In this document: positions 43,727 through 51,721 of the stretch, piece by piece | Numbering within the stretch: position 1 is the first letter of the stretch | How the letters are laid out: every line of letters starts with the position of its first letter | Assembly: GCF_009826975.1 (NCBI RefSeq) | Contig: NZ_WUMO01000004.1 | Coordinates: forward strand, 483,625 to 547,624 | DNA from: Flavobacterium sp. HBTb2-11-1 | GTDB taxonomy: Bacteria; Bacteroidota; Bacteroidia; Flavobacteriales; Flavobacteriaceae | DNA length: 64,000 nt | Direction of reading: 5' to 3' | Made by a program: the position numbers and the translations under genes | Notes under the pieces: model-generated | The model's input: only the letters and a program-made list of their open reading frames with translations | What the model was told of the DNA's origin: nothing | Databases searched by the model: none

Positions 43727-44371
43727 CTATTTTTTCTTTTTAGCTTTAGCTTTTTTCTGAGCCTTAGCTTTCTTTTCAAGTTTCTTGGCTTTCGCTTTTG
43801 CTTTTTCTTTTTTAGCCTTTTCTTTTTTCTTTTCAGCTGCTTTTAGTTTTGCTTTTTTAGCTTTTTCTAATTTTTTAATAACAGCTTTAATCGCTTTTTC
43901 TCTTTTCTTTTCTTTTTCTTTTTTGGCTTTAAGTTTAGCTTTCAGCTTTGATTTTATATCGTTTTTTTCTTTACCAATTTTTTCAACCGTTACAACTGGC
44001 TTGTTTTCTTCAAAAGGTACTGGACTATCATCAGTTTTGATTTCTACGATTTCAGAAACGATAGGTTCTGTTTTTGCAGGTGCTGTTGCTGCTTTTTTCA
44101 CAGTCGCAGACGGAGTCGCTTTTGAAGCTGCTCTTATAGGAGTTTTTGCTGCTGGTTTTACAGTAGCTGTAGGAGCTTTTGTAGCTGTTGATTTTGTCGC
44201 TGCAGTTTTCGCAGTTGGAGTCTTCGTAGCTGATGGTTTTACAGCCGTTCTTGTGGTTCTTCTAATGGTCGTTTTAGTTTCTGGCTGTATTTCTGTAGTG
44301 CTTTCTACAGCTGTTTCTGCAGGAATATCGGTAACTTTTTCAGCAGAAGGTGGTGTTGTTCTTTTTATCAT
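43727..44371 (-). CDS. Lys/Ala-rich histone H1-like protein
   Basis: A 214-residue very basic protein. The start at 44371 (MIKRTTPPSAEK) is preferred; an upstream ATG at 44407 adds 12 residues. Residues 1-90 are Thr/Ala/Lys/Pro-rich (KTAATKSTATKAPTATVKP), a short acidic patch lies in the middle (EIVEIKTDDSPVPFEENKP), and the C-terminal 90 residues are nearly pure Lys/Ala/Glu with repeated KAKAKK and KEKEKK. The composition resembles bacterial H1-like DNA- or RNA-binding proteins. No domain is recognised; the sequence could also be a ribosome- or nucleoid-associated low-complexity protein. Confidence 0.7.
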   Translation of the reverse strand: MIKRTTPPSAEKVTDIPAETAVESTTEIQPETKTTIRRTTRTAVKPSATKTPTAKTAATKSTATKAPTATVKPAAKTPIRAASKATPSATVKKAATAPAKTEPIVSEIVEIKTDDSPVPFEENKPVVTVEKIGKEKNDIKSKLKAKLKAKKEKEKKREKAIKAVIKKLEKAKKAKLKAAEKKKEKAKKEKAKAKAKKLEKKAKAQKKAKAKKKK

Positions 44372-44501
44372 AACGGTATTTTTTATTGAGTAATAGATGT
44401 TAACCAAATGATTATAAAGCTTTTGAAGTGTTCAGCTTTACCATAAATTTTTAGTTAAGCTAAATATACGCAATTTTTGAATACATAAATAATAGAACTT
44501 A

Positions 44502-45932
44502 TTAATTTACAACCGTTTCCAAAATCCTGAAATTACTTTTTGGCGCTTCGCAAAGAGAACAGCAATAGGTTTCCGGCAGATTTTCAAATAAAATGCCTTT
44601 TGGAATTCCTTGCGTTTCATCTCCGTATTCCGAATTGTATTGCGTTAAGCATTCCTGACATTGGTAAATATCCTGTTGCGGTTTTTCTTTTTTCTGCGGT
44701 TTTTCACTTGTTTCTGAAGTCGAATTTCCAAGTTCCTCAAAATATTTTCGGCTTAATTCTATTAAAATCGTTGGCAGTTCGAGTTTGTCAATATCTTGCG
44801 AATGCACAATGTATTCACGCGTATTGGGGTCGAAGTTCTTTGCGAACAAAACATTGTAGGTATCCCTAATTTTAATGGATTCTAAAGCTGTGGGAAGTTC
44901 ATTTTTTTCGATGACAATAGAAGTAAAATAATGTCCGTTGCGATTGTATTCTGAAATTCCGAAATTCAGTCCATATGTGCTGATGTCAAATTGGTCTAAA
45001 GTTCGAACCAAGAAGGTTTTAAGATTCAAAGCCCATTCCATTGCAACGGGTAAATGCCAATTGAGTTCTAATAAAGAATGACGAACGTTGATTCCTCTTT
45101 TTCCTAAGAATTTTTCCCATTCTAATTTTCGGTCCTTTGGAATTCCTTTTATAATGAAAGATTTCCAAGGCGTGATACAGATTTTCCCGATTTTGCACTC
45201 AAAACACAAATTGCACATTTCTTTCAAGAAATCTAAATCGTAAAGATTGTTTCGCCAATACAATCCCAACCAATATTGATCAATTCCCATTCTGTTCATT
45301 CCCTCGTAATATGGAAATGGATAAAACGGAAAGTTTAACGGTTTGTCAATCGTTCTATTATTGGTGTCTAAAGCTTCGCTGACCAAAGCAAAAAGCGTTT
45401 CAATATCGGCTGAATCTTCTTCTGCAATTTTCTCAATTTCGTAATAAATCTTAGCCAAATCCCAGCTGTAAAGCAAAACAGGATAAACCTCCATTTTTTC
45501 CCATTTCGGAAGACGGATATACAAATACCAATAATCTTCGTGTTCTGAGGCTATAAAATTCAAATGTCCTGTAAACAAAGGAACCAATTGCTGTTTGGGA
45601 TCGGTTATATTGACTTTTAGTTTTGGCTGTTCTTTAAATTCTTCCAAAATATATAAAAAACGGTTTCCAGTAAGCCAGTTGGTATTTCTGAAAATATCGG
45701 TCGAAACATAAGACGAAACAATATTATTCCCGCTTTTTTGGTCTGGATAAACAAAATGAAACTTGCCGAAATCTTCTTTGTCAAAATCCTTAAAACCTTT
45801 TGGAAAAATAATATCCTGTCTCGATCCAAATGAAATTGAATCTAAACCTTGATCCATTGCCATGTTTACAATTTCTCTAAGTTCACCTGGCGATATTACG
45901 CCTCCTTTTACTATTAATCTTGTTAGTTCCAT
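44502..45932 (-). CDS. Nitrite/sulfite reductase-like half-domain protein with C-terminal rubredoxin
   Basis: A 476-residue protein in the nitrate reductase operon. The C-terminus (about 422-470) is a rubredoxin: C425-x2-C428 (YQCQECLTQY) and C458-x2-C461 (CSLCEAPKSNF), with PETYCCSLC like the rubredoxin second knuckle. The first 400 residues resemble ferredoxin-like halves of nitrite/sulfite reductase (VKGGVISPGELREIVNMA, GLDSISFGSRQDII, then GLNFGISEYNRNGHYF) and contain a Cys cluster C240-x2-C243-x2-C246-x5-C252 that could hold an iron-sulfur centre. An electron-transfer partner for the nitrate reductase encoded 86 bases upstream is the likely role; it is inferred. Confidence 0.75.
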   Translation of the reverse strand: MELTRLIVKGGVISPGELREIVNMAMDQGLDSISFGSRQDIIFPKGFKDFDKEDFGKFHFVYPDQKSGNNIVSSYVSTDIFRNTNWLTGNRFLYILEEFKEQPKLKVNITDPKQQLVPLFTGHLNFIASEHEDYWYLYIRLPKWEKMEVYPVLLYSWDLAKIYYEIEKIAEEDSADIETLFALVSEALDTNNRTIDKPLNFPFYPFPYYEGMNRMGIDQYWLGLYWRNNLYDLDFLKEMCNLCFECKIGKICITPWKSFIIKGIPKDRKLEWEKFLGKRGINVRHSLLELNWHLPVAMEWALNLKTFLVRTLDQFDISTYGLNFGISEYNRNGHYFTSIVIEKNELPTALESIKIRDTYNVLFAKNFDPNTREYIVHSQDIDKLELPTILIELSRKYFEELGNSTSETSEKPQKKEKPQQDIYQCQECLTQYNSEYGDETQGIPKGILFENLPETYCCSLCEAPKSNFRILETVVN

Positions 45933-45939
45933 TTTTTTT

Positions 45940-46007
45940 AGTTTTCAGTCTCAGTTTTCAGTCTCAGTTTTCAGTCTCGGTCTAGTATTCACTGAAAACT
46001 GAGACTG
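45940..46007. repeat. AGTTTTCAGTCTC repeats and their inverse
   Basis: Three direct copies of AGTTTTCAGTCTC (45940-45978) are followed by the inverse word CTGAAAACTGAGACTG (45992-46007). They fill the gap between nasA and the rubredoxin-protein gene. Confidence 0.85.
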
Positions 46008-46018
46008 CGACTGTAAAC

Positions 46019-49000
46019 TTATTTACACTTCGCCAATATCTCTTTAACCTCTGTTTTACAGCTTCCGCATCCTAAACCTGCGCCTGTGTTTTTGCATAAT
46101 TCGGTAAAATCATTTACACCGCTTTTAATGGTTTCTTCAATGTTTCCAGCACCAACCTGACTGCAAGAACAGACTAATTTTCCTAAAACCGGCTTTGCGT
46201 TTGAGCTTCCTCTTAAAAGCGTATTTCGCTTGTCTGATAATTCGATTTTGCTTTCGATCATCGTTTTAAATTCGGCAAACTCGTTTTTATCGCCCATTAA
46301 AATGGCTCCGACCAAAAGATCATCTTTTACAATGCATTTTTTGTAATAACGTTTTTTCAAATCGGCAAAAACAATTTCTTCGTACGAATCGTCATTTTCT
46401 GGAATTGTAATATCTCCAATGCTGCAAAGGTTAATGTCTTCTAATTTCAGAATATTCATTAGGATAGAGCCTTTGTAATAACTGCTGATGTCGCCTGCTA
46501 AAAAGTTAGCCAGAATATCTGCCTGTTCTTCAGCGGCAGAAGTGATTCCGAATAATTTATTATCAAATTCAGCAATTTCTCCAATCGCAAAAATATCTGG
46601 ATTTGAAGTCTGTAAATATTGATTTACTTTAACTCCGCGTCCACATGAAAGTCCACTTTCGCGTGCAATTTCGATATTCGGAATAGTTCCAATTGTATAA
46701 ACTATGGCATTGGCCGTTATGATTTTACCGCTCTTTAAAGCAATTTCAATTTCGTTGGGATTATCAGTTTCAAAAACAGTGCTGACTTCATTATCAAAAT
46801 AAATCTGAATATCGCGAAGCTGAACTTCTTCGGCTAATAATTTGCTTGAAATTCGGTCTAACTGACGTTCCATCAAGCGGGAAGCGCGCTGAATAATCGT
46901 AGTTTTTACTTTTTTATGTTTTAAGGCGGCTGCCAATTCTAATCCTAATAAACCACCGCCAATAATGACGACATGCTGTTCTTCTGGAGAAAGATTGGTG
47001 TTGTCTAAATGTTTTTTCAAACGATCAGCATCTTCTTTTCTTCGAACGGTAAATCGGCCAGGAAGATGCAGCTGTGCATTTTCAGGAATAAACGGACGGC
47101 TTCCTGTTGCAAGAATCAAAGAATCGAAAGTATGAATTTCGCCTTGGCTGTCTAGAATTGTTTTTTGTTTCGCATCTATTTTATCAATAGAAACTCCCGC
47201 TTTCATAGTAATTTTTAGCTTATTGAAAGTTTCTCCGTCTTTTACTTTTAAAAGCTGTTCCCAACTGAATTCTCCAGTCATGTATTCGGGAAGCAAAACG
47301 CGATTGTAAAACGGATTTACTTCATTTGAAAAAACAATGATTTCATCGGTTGTATTGAACTCTCGATAGTTTTGAATGAATCGGAAAGATGCTGCGCCTG
47401 CGCCAACAATAGCAATTTTCTGAAATGGTTTTACATATTTTTTAATCGAAACGGTTGTGAACTTAAAATCAGGTTCTTTTGAAACTGGATCGACAACGGT
47501 ATTGGTTAAGTTATTAGTTCTATTCAAATCATTTTCAAGCTGTTTTCCCCAATGCATCGGCAGGAAAACTACTTTTTCTTTGATCGAATCGGTAACTTTT
47601 GCTTTTACGCGAACTTCTCCATTTTTGCTTGCAACGACCACAATGTCACCATTTTTGATATCGTTTTTAAATGCATCAATTGGATTTATTTCTAAAACTG
47701 GACTTGGAATATGCGTTAATAATCGAGATACTTTTCCAGTCTTAGTCATCGTATGCCATTGATCGCGAATTCTTCCTGTGGTTAAAATAAAAGGAAATTC
47801 ATCATTTGGTTGCACCGACGTATTTTCAATCGAAACAGGCAGATTAAAAATCGCTTTTCCAGAAGGCGTATAGAATTTTTTATCGGTAAATAATCTTGGA
47901 GTTCCCGGATGATTGTAATCTGGAACAGGCCACTGAAAAGTGCCTTCGGTTTTTAAACGATTATAATTTAAGAATGAAATATCAATATTGGTATTTTTGG
48001 TAAGTGCACAATGTTCTTTGTAGATTTCTTCGGCGCTGTTGAAATTAAAGCCGTTGAAATTCATTTTTTTAGCAAAACGAATCAAGATTTCAATATCAGG
48101 AAGTGCTTCTCCAGGCGCATTGATTCCTTTAGGCAGATAAGAAATACGACGCTCCGAGTTGGTCATGGTTCCTTCTTTTTCTAACCAGCCCGCGGCAGGC
48201 AATAATAAATCGGCAAATTTGGCGGTATCGGCATTATGAGAAATATCCTGAACGACAACGAATTTGGCATTTTGAAGCGCTTTTTCCGCTCTTCTCGATT
48301 CAGGCAAACTTACTAATGGATTCGTGCAGATGATCCAAACGGCTTTCATTTTTCCAGATTCTAAAGCTTCAAACATTTCGGTAGCTGTTAAACCTGGTTT
48401 ATCTGAAATCTCGTCAACACCCCAAAAATCGGCAACTTCTTTGCGATGCACTGGATTTGCGATTTCTTTATGAGCAGCCAAAAGCGTTGCCATTCCACCT
48501 ACTTCACGTCCGCCCATTGCGTTCGGCTGTCCCGTTAATGAAAATGGTCCAGAACCCGGCTTTCCAACTTGTCCCGTCAATAAAGATAAATTCAGCAACG
48601 CCGTATTTTTATCAACGCCAACAGCGCTTTGGTTTAATCCCATTGCCCAAAGTGAAATAAATCCTTTGGCTTTGCCAATAATATCTGCGGCAAGTTTGAT
48701 GTCATTCACAGAAATGCCGCAAAGTTTAGACGCTTTTTCAAGTGAAGTTCCTAAGACTAAATCTTTATATGGTTTGAAATTTTCAGCGTGATTTTTAACG
48801 AAATCATGATCTACATACCCTTTTTCGATAATGCGTTTGGCAATAGCATGATACAAAATAATGTCAGAACCCGGAATAATCTGTAAATGCAAATCGGCGA
48901 AAGCGGCAGTATCGGTTCTTCTTGGGTCTATGCAGATTATTTTAGTTTTCGGGTTTTTCTCTTTGTGTTTTTCTAAACGTCTAAATAGAATAGGGTGGCA

Positions 49001-49534
49001 CCAAGCTGGATTTGCCCCTGTAATTAAAAATGTATCGGCCAATTCGATATCATCATAAGCAATTGGAACAGAATCTTCACCAAAAGTCTTTTTATAACCC
49101 ACAACTGCAGAACTCATGCAGAGTCTGGAATTGGTATCGATATTATTCGTTTTCAGAAATCCTTTAACAAGTTTATTGACTAAGTAATATTCTTCGGTTA
49201 GACATTGACCAGAAATATAAAATCCGACGCTGTCTGGCCCATGTTTTTTTATGATGGAGGAAAAAACCGCCGCCGCTCGATTAAGAGCGGTATCCCAATT
49301 AACGCGTTCTAACGGATAATTTTTACTGCCGCGCATTTCTGGATATAAAATTCTATCAGAAGTATCATTCACTACGTAATGCAGGTTCATTCCTTTAGAA
49401 CACAGCATTCCTTTGTTTACTGGGTGGTCTTTGTCGCCCTCGACCATTATGCCATTTTTAGCATCATTGGTTACGATTATGCCGCAGCCAACGCCGCAGT
49501 AGGAACAGGTAGTTTTGATCTTCGTAGTTTGCAT
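46019..49534 (-). CDS. nasA: Assimilatory nitrate reductase fused to FAD/NAD(P) reductase and BFD [2Fe-2S] domain
   Basis: An 1171-residue cytoplasmic enzyme reducing nitrate to nitrite. Residues 1-690 are a molybdopterin oxidoreductase: [4Fe-4S] cysteines C10, C13, C17 and C45, GANPAWCHPILFRRLEKHK, LTGQVGKPGSGPFSLTGQPN, and a C-terminal molydopterin-dinucleotide-binding domain (FILTTGRIRDQWHTMTKTGK). Residues about 690-1095 are a NirB-type FAD/NAD-binding reductase (IAIVGAGAASF, LILATGSRPFIP, VVIIGGGLLGLELAAAL). Residues about 1120-1171 are a BFD-like [2Fe-2S] domain (VCSCSQVG, GLGCGSCKTEV). In Klebsiella the flavoprotein (NasC) is a separate chain; here it is one polypeptide. Divergent from the crp-type gene with a shared palindrome. 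Confidence 0.93.
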   Translation of the reverse strand: MQTTKIKTTCSYCGVGCGIIVTNDAKNGIMVEGDKDHPVNKGMLCSKGMNLHYVVNDTSDRILYPEMRGSKNYPLERVNWDTALNRAAAVFSSIIKKHGPDSVGFYISGQCLTEEYYLVNKLVKGFLKTNNIDTNSRLCMSSAVVGYKKTFGEDSVPIAYDDIELADTFLITGANPAWCHPILFRRLEKHKEKNPKTKIICIDPRRTDTAAFADLHLQIIPGSDIILYHAIAKRIIEKGYVDHDFVKNHAENFKPYKDLVLGTSLEKASKLCGISVNDIKLAADIIGKAKGFISLWAMGLNQSAVGVDKNTALLNLSLLTGQVGKPGSGPFSLTGQPNAMGGREVGGMATLLAAHKEIANPVHRKEVADFWGVDEISDKPGLTATEMFEALESGKMKAVWIICTNPLVSLPESRRAEKALQNAKFVVVQDISHNADTAKFADLLLPAAGWLEKEGTMTNSERRISYLPKGINAPGEALPDIEILIRFAKKMNFNGFNFNSAEEIYKEHCALTKNTNIDISFLNYNRLKTEGTFQWPVPDYNHPGTPRLFTDKKFYTPSGKAIFNLPVSIENTSVQPNDEFPFILTTGRIRDQWHTMTKTGKVSRLLTHIPSPVLEINPIDAFKNDIKNGDIVVVASKNGEVRVKAKVTDSIKEKVVFLPMHWGKQLENDLNRTNNLTNTVVDPVSKEPDFKFTTVSIKKYVKPFQKIAIVGAGAASFRFIQNYREFNTTDEIIVFSNEVNPFYNRVLLPEYMTGEFSWEQLLKVKDGETFNKLKITMKAGVSIDKIDAKQKTILDSQGEIHTFDSLILATGSRPFIPENAQLHLPGRFTVRRKEDADRLKKHLDNTNLSPEEQHVVIIGGGLLGLELAAALKHKKVKTTIIQRASRLMERQLDRISSKLLAEEVQLRDIQIYFDNEVSTVFETDNPNEIEIALKSGKIITANAIVYTIGTIPNIEIARESGLSCGRGVKVNQYLQTSNPDIFAIGEIAEFDNKLFGITSAAEEQADILANFLAGDISSYYKGSILMNILKLEDINLCSIGDITIPENDDSYEEIVFADLKKRYYKKCIVKDDLLVGAILMGDKNEFAEFKTMIESKIELSDKRNTLLRGSSNAKPVLGKLVCSCSQVGAGNIEETIKSGVNDFTELCKNTGAGLGCGSCKTEVKEILAKCK

Positions 49535-49581
49535 TTATTGTTCTATTTAGAGATCTACTTTTAGTTAATGGTCTGACTTTG

Positions 49582-49589
49582 CAAAAGTA
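49582..49589 (-). promoter_or_regulatory. Predicted nasA -7 element
   Basis: On the minus strand TACTTTTG matches TAnnTTTG exactly, 48 bases before the nasA ATG. No good -33 TTG is found; a palindrome occupies that region, as expected for an activator-dependent promoter. Confidence 0.6.
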
Positions 49590-49601
49590 CTTACGCAAAA
49601 A

Positions 49602-49627
49602 TAAGTATTTTTACGTATTAATACGTA
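49602..49627. promoter_or_regulatory. Triple half-site operator between nasA and crp
   Basis: TAAGTA, TACGTA and TACGTA (49602-49607, 49612-49617, 49622-49627) are spaced by exactly four bases, one per helical turn. The last two form the perfect 16-base palindrome TACGTATTAATACGTA. Its centre is about 31 and 34 bases from the centres of the two flanking divergent -7 elements, near -41 for both genes, the class II activator position of Crp/Fnr proteins. Confidence 0.65.
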
Positions 49628-49646
49628 TTTTTTAGATTTATTTTTT

Positions 49647-49654
49647 TACTTTTG
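49647..49654 (+). promoter_or_regulatory. Predicted crp-family gene -7 element
   Basis: TACTTTTG, identical to the nasA -7 element on the other strand, lies 55 bases before the ATG. The palindrome at 49612-49627 covers the place of a -33 element. Confidence 0.55.
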
Positions 49655-49709
49655 ATTGAAATAAATGAGGAACAACCAATTAGTTTTTATTTGTTAAAAA
49701 TTAGAACTC

Positions 49710-50414
49710 ATGAAAGAAGAACAAGCTGTATGTTATTCCTGTACAAATGAGAATTGTTTCATAAAGAAACACCTGCATTTGGAGCAGATGACGGCTTATA
49801 TCGCTAAAAAACAAAGTATTGTTTGTAAAAAATCGGATCGGTTTATTACGGAAGGAGCGCCTTTGCAAGGACTTTATTTTATCTGTAAAGGAAAAGCTAA
49901 AACAGTAAAAACTGGAATAAATGGTCGCGAACAAATTGTTCGATTAACGAAAAACGGTGATATAGTTGGTTTTCGCGGATTTGGAACGAGTAAGAAATAC
50001 TTAATCGGAGCTTATGCGCTTGAAGATACGGTTTTGTGTAATTTCAGTAACGAAACCATGCGCGAAATTTTACAGCATGTTCCGGAGTTTACCTACACTC
50101 TTATGCTTTTTTATGCCGAAGAATTAAATAAAAGTGAAAACAATATTCGTAAAATCGCTCATATGAATGTCCGAGAGCGTGTGATTGATTTACTGCTTTA
50201 TATTCATCGCAAATTTGGACAAAGAAACGGTTTGATTGATATTGAGCTTTCGAGAAAAGAAATCGCTGATTTTGCCGGAACTACAGAAGAACAGGCCATT
50301 CGAGTTTTATCAAGCCTAAAAAAAGAATCATTGATAAAAACAGAAGGAAAACGTGTTGGGATTTTGGAAGTTTCAGTTTTGCGAGCTGAAATTATGGAAC
50401 ATAAGTATTTTTAA
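49710..50414 (+). CDS. Crp/Fnr-family transcriptional regulator of the nitrate cluster
   Basis: A 234-residue regulator: cyclic-nucleotide-binding-like beta-roll (about 30-125, EGAPLQGLYFICKGKAKTVK), dimer helix (about 127-148) and HTH_Crp domain (about 150-230, LSRKEIADFAGTTEEQAIRV). E194 and R198 in the recognition helix have the E-x3-R spacing used by Crp/Fnr proteins to read a G:C pair. Near the N-terminus there are cysteines C8, C11 and C16 (CYSCTNENC) and another at C110, a pattern reminiscent of the oxygen-sensing FNR Fe-S ligands (C-x2-C-x5-C plus a distant Cys), though spacing differs by one. Divergent from nasA; likely regulates nitrate assimilation. Confidence 0.9.
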   Translation: MKEEQAVCYSCTNENCFIKKHLHLEQMTAYIAKKQSIVCKKSDRFITEGAPLQGLYFICKGKAKTVKTGINGREQIVRLTKNGDIVGFRGFGTSKKYLIGAYALEDTVLCNFSNETMREILQHVPEFTYTLMLFYAEELNKSENNIRKIAHMNVRERVIDLLLYIHRKFGQRNGLIDIELSRKEIADFAGTTEEQAIRVLSSLKKESLIKTEGKRVGILEVSVLRAEIMEHKYF

Positions 50415-50420
50415 AAAAGG

Positions 50421-50454
50421 GGCAAAGTTACAAAGGGACAAAGTTACAAAGGTT
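50421..50454. repeat. CAAAGTTACAAAGGGA direct repeats
   Basis: Short gap after the crp-type gene with two copies of (G)CAAAGTTACAAAGG. Same word family as in 11461-11733. Confidence 0.7.
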
Positions 50455-50478
50455 TTTTTGTAGTAATACATAATACTA

Positions 50479-51030
50479 CTACTTGCTTTGATTGTGCAAA
50501 ATTCTTTCGAGTAGATAAACTCGATTTTTTACACCTTCTTTATTTCGAATCGGATTATACAAAGAAGAATTTTTAAGCATTGCAATTAAGGTTAATTTTT
50601 CTTTTTCATTAAGTTCTTCGATGTTTTTATTAAAGAAAAATTTTGAGGCACTTTTTATTCCAATTTTTCGATATCCAAAATCATAGTGTACTAAGATAAA
50701 TTTAAGGCATTCATTTTGAGTGAAATCCTTTTTTATTTTTAGATAGTATAGAGATTTTGTTAATGAATATCCATGTCTGTATGGGCCAGGACCAATACTG
50801 TTCACCGCATCTTGGCAGGGGCAATTATGTTCTTTTAGCTTTCTAAATATTTTATTATGTATATCAATAATGGATTTGAAATCTTCTTTCTTCGCATCTT
50901 TTATTTCATATGTAAGATTAACAAATTCTTTATTCTTATAAATTGGATTGAAGTCGCTTAGTAAATAACCAATTATGACTATTAAAAAGACGAGTAAATA
51001 AAAGAATATTTTCAGGGATTTTTTTACCAT
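50479..51030 (-). CDS. Truncated GT51-like (peptidoglycan transglycosylase-like) membrane protein
   Basis: A 183-residue protein. The start at 51030 (MVKKSLKIFFYLLVF) is chosen; the upstream 16 codons come from a palindromic repeat. One N-terminal TM helix (about 7-27). The C-terminal part resembles the end of a GT51 transglycosylase domain: GYSLTKSLYYLKI in the place of GSTITQQL, then CLKFILVHYDFGY, GIKSASKFFFNKNIEELNEKEKLTLIA and LKNSSLYNPIRN. The catalytic EDxxF segment is not seen and no transpeptidase domain follows, so it is probably not an active glycosyltransferase. Possible roles: a cell-wall accessory protein or a decaying gene. Confidence 0.6.
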   Translation of the reverse strand: MVKKSLKIFFYLLVFLIVIIGYLLSDFNPIYKNKEFVNLTYEIKDAKKEDFKSIIDIHNKIFRKLKEHNCPCQDAVNSIGPGPYRHGYSLTKSLYYLKIKKDFTQNECLKFILVHYDFGYRKIGIKSASKFFFNKNIEELNEKEKLTLIAMLKNSSLYNPIRNKEGVKNRVYLLERILHNQSK

Positions 51031-51045
51031 AAAAAAGATGTTTCC

Positions 51046-51088
51046 GTAGAGACGCACTGCAGTGCGCCTTTTCCGCACGCGTCTCTAC
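51046..51088. repeat. Palindromic repeat (GTAGAGACGC family)
   Basis: Arms GTAGAGACGC (51046-51055) and GCGTCTCTAC (51079-51088) enclose the smaller palindrome GCACTGCAGTGC (51054-51065). A diverged copy of GACTGCAGTGCGTC is at 11608-11621. Confidence 0.88.
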
Positions 51089-51097
51089 GTCGTAATT

Positions 51098-51718
51098 TTA
51101 TTTTTTCCTTCCCACAAATCGAATTACAGAACCTGTTCCGTTATGGAATAAACCTTCGCTGAGTTCGATTTCTTTTTCTTCCAATTCGATGATTTCGTAA
51201 TTTGAAAAATCGGCTTTGATTTCTTCTATCGAAAATAAAGATTCGATGTCTTTTGGCCCGCCGACTTTTTCATTTTTGGTTACATATTCTAAATGCTTTT
51301 TGCTGAAAGCTTCAAATATAATAATACCGTTTTTGCGTAAAAGTTGATCAAGCTGTTTGTGAATTTCCGATTTAATTTCAGCTGGAAAATGCGCGTAAAT
51401 CAATGCAATTGCATCAAATTGTTCTGCTTCGAAATCTAGAGTTTCTAATTCGCCAACTTGATAGTCAATTGAAACATCATTTGCTTCTGCAAGTTTCAAA
51501 GCTTTGTTTCTTCCTTCTTCGCTAATATCAAAGGCAGAAACTTTCCAGCCTAATTTTGCAGCAAAAATGGCATTTCGCCCTTCGCCTTCAGCAGGAAAAA
51601 GAATAGAGGCAGGGCTTAATTTTTCAAGTTGCTCTCTTAAGTAATTGTTGGGTTCTTCGCCGTATGCGAATTCTTCGCTTTTATAACGGTCGTCCCAACG
51701 CTGAGTCCAGTTGTCCAT
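51098..51718 (-). CDS. Class I SAM-dependent methyltransferase
   Basis: A 206-residue soluble methyltransferase. The SAM-binding segment is [20 protein letters not shown] (about 38-57) with the acidic residue in VSAFDIS (about 60-66), followed by [11 protein letters not shown] and [11 protein letters not shown]. The opening [21 protein letters not shown] is like TPMT/TehB-type methyltransferases acting on small thiols, tellurite or other oxyanions. The substrate is unknown. It is 3 bases from the nuclease-like gene upstream on the same strand. Confidence 0.88.
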   Translation of the reverse strand: MDNWTQRWDDRYKSEEFAYGEEPNNYLREQLEKLSPASILFPAEGEGRNAIFAAKLGWKVSAFDISEEGRNKALKLAEANDVSIDYQVGELETLDFEAEQFDAIALIYAHFPAEIKSEIHKQLDQLLRKNGIIIFEAFSKKHLEYVTKNEKVGGPKDIESLFSIEEIKADFSNYEIIELEEKEIELSEGLFHNGTGSVIRFVGRKK

Positions 51719-51721
51719 GGT

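Noticed and set aside
43785..44393. 202-residue plus-strand open frame rich in Phe, Ala and Ser
   Set aside because: It is the reverse reading of the Lys/Ala-rich histone-H1-like gene; low-complexity coding always opens the opposite strand.
51031..51078. N-terminal extension of the GT51-like protein (MRKRRTAVRLYGN)
   Set aside because: It is encoded by the GTAGAGACGC palindrome; the inner Met before the TM helix is the better start.
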